Source: Candidatus Brevefilum sp.
GTDB lineage: Bacteria > Chloroflexota > Anaerolineae > Anaerolineales > Anaerolineaceae
Length of the DNA: 6,780 bases
Direction: 5' to 3'
Assembly (NCBI GenBank): GCA_007135845.1
Contig: SLIC01000093.1
Span: 1-6,780, forward strand
Shown here: positions 1-4,767 of the stretch, in pieces
Layout of the letters: the number at the start of each line of letters is the position of its first letter
Numbering within the stretch: position 1 is the stretch's first letter
Notes under the pieces: generated by a model
Told to the model about the DNA's origin: nothing
Database searches by the model: none
Seen by the model: the letters and a program-made list of their open reading frames with translations, nothing else
Position numbers and translations under genes: made by a program

Positions 1-242
1 AAATCAGCATTGTCAACCTGATCGCGGCCGTGATCTTTGGCTTAGCCCATATGAGCTTCAAATTTAACCCATTTTCAGTTTCCTTCAGCACATTTCAAGT
101 CATTTATGCCACAATGCTGGGGTTATTTTATGGTGTGTGTTACGAGCGCTCCGGCAGTATGATCTATCCCATGCTCATGCACAGTATTGTCAATGTGGCG
201 GCAGTTGGTGTCAGTATCATGGCCAGCGTGATCCTTGGGTAG
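1..242 (+). CDS. CPBP-family intramembrane metalloprotease, C-terminal part (5' end outside window)
   Basis: This is the last 79 codons of a membrane protein, read in the frame beginning at base 3 and ending at TAG 240-242. It holds two of the three CPBP (Abi) family motifs: FxxxH as FGLAH (36-50) and HxxxN as HSIVN (180-194). In the family these residues help form the metal site inside the membrane. The EExxxR motif would lie upstream, outside the window. By family, these are integral membrane proteases related to the type II CAAX prenyl endopeptidase Rce1; bacterial substrates are mostly unknown. The fragment aligns without gaps to the last 79 residues of the next gene, with 56 of 79 residues identical by my count, so the two are tandem paralogs. 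The family call is firm; the physiological role is not known. Confidence 0.88.
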   Translation, partial: ISIVNLIAAVIFGLAHMSFKFNPFSVSFSTFQVIYATMLGLFYGVCYERSGSMIYPMLMHSIVNVAAVGVSIMASVILG

Positions 243-300
243 ATGGTTTTCTGTTCAACCTGTATTGGGTTGTTCGGCAAGGCTAAAAAATGAACTACTA

Positions 301-306
301 TATAAT
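301..306 (+). promoter_or_regulatory. possible -10 box upstream of the second CPBP gene
   Basis: A perfect TATAAT lies in the 124-base gap between the two CPBP genes, about 60 bases before the ATG at 367. No good -35 hexamer sits 16-18 bases upstream, so this may be a weak or activated promoter, or simply AT-rich sequence. If real, the second paralog can be transcribed separately from the first. Confidence 0.3.
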
Positions 307-356
307 TAAATGTAAGTTATGCGGGCTTGATGCCTGATCATCTTTTTCGGCAAATT

Positions 357-360
357 GGAG
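357..360 (+). promoter_or_regulatory. ribosome binding site deciding the CPBP start
   Basis: GGAG lies six bases upstream of the ATG at 367. It selects that ATG over the TTG at 355, which would overlap it. Confidence 0.6.
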
Positions 361-366
361 CTATTA

Positions 367-1137
367 ATGAATACACAAAAATTATTACTGAAGATTCTTT
401 ATGTTCTTCTCTTAACAGCACTACTGCTGGGTGTTCCCCGCCTGGCGGCGATGACAGCAGACCAGTTTAATTATGCGGCGATTGACCCTGACGGTGCGTT
501 TGCTTGGCGTTCGGTGCGCCATATTGTCCAGGGACTGATCATCCTGCTCCTGATGGTCATTATCAGCAGGATAAGGGACATCCGTTTTGGCTTCAGCTGG
601 GGCAACCCCCGAGTGGGCTGGTTTTACGTGCGTGTGATCGCCCTGGTTTACCTGGGATTCATTGGAGTCTCGATCCTGATCATGTTGCTGACCAGGTCGT
701 TTCAAGGCTTTCCGTACCCTTTGAACGCACGTAATATTATCGGTCATTTTGGCTTCCTGGCATTGCTTACGGGTCCTTCTGAAGAGTTGATCTTCAGGGC
801 ATTTGCGATGACGATGTTGTCGCTGATGATCACCGGTGTGGTTGTGCCTGGAAATACGGGTTTTGGTAAAATGATCCTTAAAATCTTTGGCGGAGAGATC
901 ACTGTTGTTAACCTGATCGCGGCGGTGATCTTTGGCTTAGCCCATGTCCGCTTCACATTTTTCCCGTTTTCAGCGGAGTTTATATTGGGTCAAGTCATTT
1001 TTTCTGTGTTTATTGGTTTGTTCTACGGCGTGTGTTATAAGCGTTCAGGCAGCATGATCTATCCCATGTTCATGCACAGTATCGTCAATGTGGGCACGGT
1101 GGGCGCCAGCCTCATCGCCAGCGTGATCCTTGGGTAA
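367..1137 (+). CDS. CPBP-family intramembrane metalloprotease (complete tandem paralog)
   Basis: This encodes a 256-residue integral membrane protein with several hydrophobic helices and all three CPBP (Abi) motifs. These are EExxxR as EELIFR (residues 139-144), FxxxH as FGLAH (189-193), and HxxxN as HSIVN (237-241). In the family the Glu and His residues activate water for peptide-bond cleavage within the membrane; bacterial members are linked to prenyl-protein-like processing, bacteriocin self-immunity or regulated proteolysis. I chose the ATG at 367 because GGAG at 357-360 lies six bases before it. An in-frame TTG at 355 would start inside that ribosome site. The first helix (residues about 6-23) could act as an uncleaved signal anchor. 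The gene follows a close paralog and converges with the leftward gene ending at 1158. Its substrate cannot be told from the sequence. Confidence 0.9.
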   Translation: MNTQKLLLKILYVLLLTALLLGVPRLAAMTADQFNYAAIDPDGAFAWRSVRHIVQGLIILLLMVIISRIRDIRFGFSWGNPRVGWFYVRVIALVYLGFIGVSILIMLLTRSFQGFPYPLNARNIIGHFGFLALLTGPSEELIFRAFAMTMLSLMITGVVVPGNTGFGKMILKIFGGEITVVNLIAAVIFGLAHVRFTFFPFSAEFILGQVIFSVFIGLFYGVCYKRSGSMIYPMFMHSIVNVGTVGASLIASVILG

Positions 1138-1157
1138 ATGGAAAATCGTATAAAGTT

Positions 1158-1883
1158 CTAATCACAAATATATTTATAGTGATAGCGGGCGTTTGTCCCA
1201 TAGCTGCCGGTGCTGGCATGTGCGACAATGGTGAAGGTGTCGCCAACCTCGCCTTGCGGTGCCGTCCAGGTTGTTGAATCAGATAACTCACCTTCCGGAT
1301 CAGTCTTAACATTGATGGACATGTTTTCGACGCGGAGGCTGACATCGCCGACCGTTAATGAAGTCACGCCACCAGCGATCAGGTTTGTGCAATCTGGGGT
1401 AGCTTCATCGTTCCAGGAAAATTCCACTTCAAGTTCGTACTCATCACCAGGAAAATAAGCATATTGGGTTGTCCAATCATGATGTGTGGAAAACATCTGT
1501 TCAGAACATCCAGATATGCTATAGGTCAGAGCAGTACTAACATTTCTTGTGCTGGGGGAAATAAACATATTGGGGTTGGATGTGGTGTCTGATGGATAAG
1601 TCGCTTCATATAATTCCCAGCGACAGACACCCGATTCTTCTTCCTGAATTTCTACAGTCACGCGCGGTGCGCTGGTTGCAGTAGCACCAAGCGTTGGCCT
1701 GGGATTCATAGGCTCTGGTAGCGGTTCAGCTAAATCATACTGACCCACCATCTCCAAATAAGCTTGTTCTCTCTGCCAGCCCTCATAATCATCACCAAAG
1801 TAAAATGGGCCAAACGTGCAGGCAATTGACGCAAACAAAATGACACTTATGACTGATATTAGCCACCTGGAGCATGAATTCAT
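1158..1883 (-). CDS. hypothetical secreted protein, probable lipoprotein, with Cys-containing beta-rich domain
   Basis: I do not recognise this protein. It is 241 residues from the ATG at 1883. That ATG has GAGG five bases upstream; a GTG at 1889 is also in frame but would overlap that site. The N-terminus has a short polar stretch containing one Arg and then a hydrophobic segment ending SIAC, with Cys22 a plausible lipidation site (the -3 residue is Ser, which is tolerated but not ideal). A short Pro/Thr/Ala linker follows at about residues 58-75. The rest is rich in Ser/Thr and aromatic residues with alternating patterns suggesting a beta sandwich. The mature domain has four Cys (87, 126, 165, 240), enough for two disulfides. 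It ends with an aromatic-basic tail and Cys240 next to the C-terminus. It most likely sits outside the cell membrane. It has its own upstream AT-rich region and converges with the CPBP gene. Confidence 0.72.
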   Translation of the reverse strand: MNSCSRWLISVISVILFASIACTFGPFYFGDDYEGWQREQAYLEMVGQYDLAEPLPEPMNPRPTLGATATSAPRVTVEIQEEESGVCRWELYEATYPSDTTSNPNMFISPSTRNVSTALTYSISGCSEQMFSTHHDWTTQYAYFPGDEYELEVEFSWNDEATPDCTNLIAGGVTSLTVGDVSLRVENMSINVKTDPEGELSDSTTWTAPQGEVGDTFTIVAHASTGSYGTNARYHYKYICD

Positions 1884-1886
1884 GAT

Positions 1887-1892
1887 CACCTC
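1887..1892 (-). promoter_or_regulatory. ribosome binding site for the hypothetical lipoprotein gene
   Basis: On the minus strand GAGGTG precedes the ATG at 1883 by three bases (five counted from GAGG). The GTG of this site is the alternative start at 1889-1887, so the ATG is the better start. Confidence 0.5.
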
Positions 1893-2338
1893 ATTTTTGG
1901 GTAAGTAGACATATCAACTGTACAAAAAAAATGATATCTGATACCAAATTACTCACATTGGTTGTAAAATTTCAACAGCGGTTTTATTCAAGATATCATC
2001 AATTATACATTATATTAAAAAATCTTTGTTATAGACGGTTGTTGGAAATTATTATTGCATGGAATTTTGAATTAGATGCATAATTAAGCTTGCTTGGGGG
2101 ATATAAAAAGGGCGAGGCTGGTCTTCGGAAGCTTGACACTGTATCCCTCAACCCTAACCTTGAAGGCAGAAAATGGTGTCAGCGTTGTTTAAGTGAAAAA
2201 CCTAAATGGAATTGTGCTTTGTAAACAAAATGTGGAATTAACCGATCTTAACCCTCATTTATCTGAACCGATTTTCAGACTGACCTTAACCTAGCTGTGA
2301 TAACCCTGATCCCTGACCACCTAATTTATGGATCCTGG
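1890..2338. other. long AT-rich intergenic region, no convincing gene
   Basis: This 449-base stretch separates the lipoprotein gene from the end of the CAP-LysM gene. The half near the lipoprotein gene (about 1900-2090) is very AT-rich and should carry its promoter. The other half is richer in GC and contains several copies of a short TTAACC/TAACCCT-like word. A 9-base inverted repeat built around GATATC is present at 1931-1939 and 1991-1999. No tRNA fold, long ORF, strong terminator with a T run, or mobile-element end was seen. Confidence 0.6.
2002..2014 (-). promoter_or_regulatory. possible promoter -10 region of the lipoprotein gene
   Basis: Two TATAAT hexamers occur on the minus strand (2014-2009 and 2007-2002), about 120 bases before the ATG at 1883. 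Neither has a good -35 box at standard spacing. The surroundings are strongly AT-rich, so chance matches are possible. If used, the mRNA leader would be about 110 bases and include the GATATC inverted repeat. Confidence 0.25.
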
Positions 2339-3358
2339 TTAATCTAACCTTGACGAGGTGATGAAAAGCAGTGCAATCCCAAACAGGCTCACCCCTACCA
2401 GCCCGATGCCGACCACCATGGTGTCGCCGCTGAAGACATTCACCAGGAAGACTCCTGCCTGGTTAGGCACTTCAGTCGGTGTTGGGGTGAATTCAACCTG
2501 TGTCGGCCGGGGGGTGCGCGTTGGCCTGACGGTTGCGGTTGGGGTGGGTTCCTCTGTGGGGGTTGATGTGATTTCAGGCTCTTCTTCGATTACTTCTTCT
2601 TCGACTTCTTCCTCAGGTGGGATGATGACAATCTTCTGATTGGGGAAGATGGCAGAATCTTCGGTTAGGTAATTCTGCTCAAGGAGTTTAACCATCGAGA
2701 TTTCGTATGCTTCAGAGATCCGCCAGAGTGTATGACCAAACTGCACCACGTGGACCAAAGAGCCGTCCGGGTTGGGCGTAGAAGTGGTCATTGGTTGAAC
2801 CCTTGGTGCGGGGGTACCGGTTGGTCCCGTGGGTGGGGAGGTCGGTCTTGGTCGAGCGGTGCCGACGACATGACCAAATTTAACCACATAGATGGTCATG
2901 CCCGAGGCATCAATGGAGACGCCTGCGCCAAAATCAACATGCCAGGTGGTGAGCATGTTATTGATGTGTGCGGATGAAGGTGCCCAAGTATTGTAGACGA
3001 CGCCATGGGGGGTTAAACCTGGGCCGCGTGCCCAGTTCTCGGTGACCCTCACGCTTGAACCGCCTCCGTAACCGACTGCAACAGCACGATCGGCTGCGGT
3101 GCTGCCGCCGGCACCGGTATGACCGCCCTGACCGGTGGCTGCGATCCAGTCAGCGTGGTTTTGGGCAGCGATGTTGAGGAATTGATTTTCAGAAAGGGGC
3201 GCCATCCCATTTGATGCCCGCAGACCGTTAATCTCAGCCAGTACCTGGAAAGGGGTACCCGCCTGAGCATCTACTGGTGTTATTGAGCCCAGGAACAGGA
3301 TTAACAGGCTGACGAGGGCAAGTATCGCTGAAAAGCGTTGTTTTTGTGTGGAAGTCAT
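2339..3358 (-). CDS. secreted CAP-domain (SCP-like) protein with LysM domain and C-terminal membrane anchor
   Basis: This is a 339-residue multidomain surface protein. Residues 1-33 form a signal peptide with a likely cut after AQA. Residues about 36-165 form a CAP/SCP-like domain. It has the expected conserved positions: His68 and His80, the TENW motif with Glu107, His131 in an SSAHINNML segment, and a final strand reading YVVKFG. A Pro/Thr linker (169-198) leads to a LysM-type module at about 201-246, recognisable by VVQFGHTLWRIS and the end FPNQKIVI; LysM modules bind peptidoglycan or related glycans. An acidic run (249-262) and a second TP-rich linker (263-298) come before a hydrophobic helix (about 312-333) and a short tail. 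No LPXTG sortase signal is present. The protein is probably tethered to the membrane and reaches into the envelope. Bacterial CAP domains are mostly of unknown biochemical role. No clear Shine-Dalgarno precedes the ATG at 3358. Confidence 0.88.
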   Translation of the reverse strand: MTSTQKQRFSAILALVSLLILFLGSITPVDAQAGTPFQVLAEINGLRASNGMAPLSENQFLNIAAQNHADWIAATGQGGHTGAGGSTAADRAVAVGYGGGSSVRVTENWARGPGLTPHGVVYNTWAPSSAHINNMLTTWHVDFGAGVSIDASGMTIYVVKFGHVVGTARPRPTSPPTGPTGTPAPRVQPMTTSTPNPDGSLVHVVQFGHTLWRISEAYEISMVKLLEQNYLTEDSAIFPNQKIVIIPPEEEVEEEVIEEEPEITSTPTEEPTPTATVRPTRTPRPTQVEFTPTPTEVPNQAGVFLVNVFSGDTMVVGIGLVGVSLFGIALLFITSSRLD

Positions 3359-3451
3359 TAGTGTTTATTTTGGGTGTGCCAGGCAGGGTGTTTTGATGGT
3401 TCGCTGCTCACACAGCAGGCATTGACCTGACTTTTGATCATAAGCGGCTAT

Positions 3452-3480
3452 ATTCTACTCAAAAAACGAAAAATGTACAA
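3452..3480 (-). promoter_or_regulatory. candidate promoter of the CAP-LysM gene
   Basis: On the minus strand TTGTAC (3480-3475) and TAGAAT (3457-3452) are separated by exactly 17 bases. The -10 matches the consensus at five of six positions and the -35 at three. The ATG at 3358 lies about 95 bases downstream. The leader includes a 5-bp hairpin (CTGCT/AGCAG, 3404-3418) that resembles no riboswitch I know. Confidence 0.35.
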
Positions 3481-3559
3481 ATCTCCATAAATGAGATCCT
3501 ACTTTACCAAATTGCTTCATAGTGTGCAAGGTGCGATCTTTTCGGTTTAGTATTCATAT

Positions 3560-4630
3560 CTATTGTTCAACCAAGATCCGATCACCCGCGACCACTTCAC
3601 CGACCAGCCAGGCGGGTTGTCCCATGGTTTGGGCTGCTGCCAAAAAATCTGTGATCTTATGCTCCGGCACGCCCAGCAACAAGCCACCGCTGGTTTGTGG
3701 GTCGAACAGCAGCATTTGCTCTGCTTCAGAAAGGGACGGATCAAAGTCAATCTGCTCGCTGAAATAGAGCTTATTGTCAAAAGCGCCGCCGGGGAAGCGC
3801 CAGGCCTGGGCGTATGCATGGGCGGAGGCAGTGAAGGGCACATCACTGAATCGGATGCGTAAGGCAACGCCTGCTGAACTGGCCATCTCCCAGGCATGGC
3901 CCAGGAAGCTGAATCCGGTGATATCTGTTGCCGCTCGAAGTCTTTTCTGGACTGCGAGTTGCGCTGCACGATTGTTGAGGGTCTTCATCCATGAAACCAC
4001 CTCTTCAATCTCCTCTGGTGTGGCAAGATCTTGTTTGAGGGCCGTGGTGGTCACACCAAAGCCGAGGGGTTTGGTCAGCACCAATCGATCACCAACCTGC
4101 AGGGCATTTTTGTGCAGGAGTTGATCTTCAACAGCGAACCCTAAGACGACCAACCCGACCTTCGGCTCTTTATCCTGGATGGTGTGCCCGCCCGCGATGA
4201 CGGTACCCGCCTCGGCTGCTTTTTCAGCCAGGCCGCGCATAATCTCCTGGGAGATGTTGAGGTCCAGATCTGGCGGCAGTGCCGCGATGGTGAGGGCCAT
4301 AAAGGGTTCTGCCCCCATGGCATATACATCCGAGAGGCTGTTTGCGGCTGCGATGGCACCGTAATCGTAGGGGTCATCGACAACTGGCGTGAAGAAATCG
4401 GTGGTCACGACCAGGGCCCGTCCATCGGACAAACGCCAGACGGCGGCATCATCAGGACTGTCCAAACCGATCAGCAGGTCGGGAAAGTTGGGCTGTTGAT
4501 TTGTGTAGGTTTTTGAAATTGGCTGCAGCACCTGCGCCAGCGCTTCTGCGCGTAACTTCGACGCTCAACCAGCACAGCTGGAAAGCGAGGTCAGGCGGAT
4601 TTGCCGTCCGGAGGGAGATTTTTCAGACAT
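3560..4630 (-). CDS. selD: selenide, water dikinase (selenophosphate synthetase), selenocysteine-containing
   Basis: SelD makes selenophosphate from selenide and ATP in the cytoplasm. Selenophosphate is the selenium donor for Sec-tRNA synthesis and 2-selenouridine formation. The gene spans 356 residues including Sec22, close to the usual family length of about 345. TGA at 4565-4567 is read in frame. The N-terminal stretch RQIRLTSLSS, CAGU, ASKL aligns with the start of E. coli SelD (IRLTQYSHGAGCGCKIS), placing Sec22 on catalytic Cys17 and Lys25 on essential Lys20. Other family motifs follow: DDAAV (60-64), TTDFF (76-80), NSLSDVYAMG (97-106), AGGHTI (146-151), TKPLGFG (186-192), TDITGFSFLGH (235-245) and DPQTSGGLL (310-318). 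Without read-through the ORF would begin at a GTG (4531) with no ribosome site and lack the active site. The start ATG at 4630 has only a weak GAAGAAG upstream. The gene stands alone, 126 bases after the ABC gene. Read-through itself is inferred from homology. Confidence 0.93.
4520..4539 (-). promoter_or_regulatory. candidate bacterial SECIS element in selD
   Basis: Starting 26 bases after the recoded UGA, the mRNA can fold into an all Watson-Crick stem. Four base pairs (UGGC with GCCA) are separated by one bulged A on the 3' side from four more (GCAG with CUGC), closed by a GUG loop. The loop starts with G and lies 33 bases past the UGA, within the spacing known for bacterial SECIS elements, which usually have a G at the start of the apical loop and often a bulge. 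A weaker alternative is a GCGC/GCGC hairpin with loop AGAA at 4540-4551, closer to the spacing in E. coli fdhF. I infer the element from folding by eye; SelB binding is untested. Confidence 0.6.
4565..4567 (-). other. selD: in-frame TGA recoded as selenocysteine (Sec22 of SelD)
   Basis: This is the only stop codon in the selD frame between the ATG at 4630 and the TAG at 3560-3562. It falls at the catalytic Cys/Sec position of the family, in the context CAGUASK, three residues before the conserved Lys. Reading frame and homology continue on both sides, which argues against a true stop. Confidence 0.9.
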
Positions 4631-4666
4631 GGGTCTTCTTCAAGTTTTTTGGTGTCAACAATCGGA

Positions 4667-4672
4667 ATTATA
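4667..4672 (-). promoter_or_regulatory. possible -10 box of selD
   Basis: A perfect TATAAT on the minus strand lies 36 bases before the selD ATG at 4630, giving a leader of about 30 bases. No standard -35 hexamer is found at 16-18 bases; a TTAACA lies 21 bases upstream. It supports transcription of selD apart from the ABC genes. Confidence 0.35.
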
Positions 4673-4738
4673 CCTAAAAACAGACCAGGAGGTTGTTAAG
4701 CGAATGATTAGGAAGGTTTTGTTGGGCAGTTTGGATTA

Positions 4739-4767
4739 ATCGGGCATCAACGAGGTTTATGCCCGAT
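4739..4767 (-). terminator. stem-loop at the 3' end of the ABC transporter operon
   Basis: A perfect 9-bp inverted repeat (ATCGGGCAT, 4739-4747, and ATGCCCGAT, 4759-4767) encloses an 11-base loop. It overlaps the last codons and stop of the ABC gene. No T run follows on the minus strand, so it is not a standard intrinsic terminator. It may act with Rho, protect the mRNA 3' end, or attenuate transcription before selD. Confidence 0.45.

Noticed and set aside
255..272. CAACC/GGTTG hairpin after the first CPBP gene as a terminator
   Set aside because: The stem has only five base pairs and no T tract follows.
421..747. Minus-strand ORF opposite the CPBP gene
   Set aside because: It is antisense to a gene with clear family motifs, and its composition is that of a reverse-frame shadow. 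The same applies to the ORFs opposite selD, the CAP-LysM gene and the ABC gene.
1931..1999. 9-base inverted repeat ATGATATCT / AGATATCAT as an operator or mobile-element end
   Set aside because: It is AT-rich, contains the self-palindrome GATATC, and has arms 51 bases apart. That can arise by chance, and there is no flanking duplication or transposase.
2090..2224. Short plus-strand ORF from TTG with a WCxxC and a later WNC, resembling a tiny zinc-binding protein
   Set aside because: It is only about 44 residues, has no ATG or ribosome site and no homology I recognise. It may be chance; conservation would be needed to revive it.
2262..2279. Inverted repeat TCTGAA/TTCAGA downstream of the CAP-LysM gene as a terminator
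   Set aside because: It has only six mostly weak base pairs, no T run on the minus strand, and lies 60 bases past the stop.
3395..3425. tRNA-like T-loop sequence (GGTTCGCTG) between the CAP-LysM gene and selD, considered because selC might sit beside selD
   Set aside because: No acceptor, D or anticodon stems can be formed around it. It is only a small hairpin.
3560..4531. selD starting at the GTG at 4531 as a 323-residue protein
   Set aside because: This version lacks the catalytic residue and the essential Lys and has no ribosome site. The upstream frame carries the missing conserved segment through one TGA.
4565..4567. selD as a pseudogene broken by a nonsense TGA, or TGA read as Trp
   Set aside because: The TGA falls exactly on the position where Sec occurs in the family, and the rest of the gene is intact. 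No other in-frame TGA appears in the window's clear genes, which argues against general TGA reassignment.
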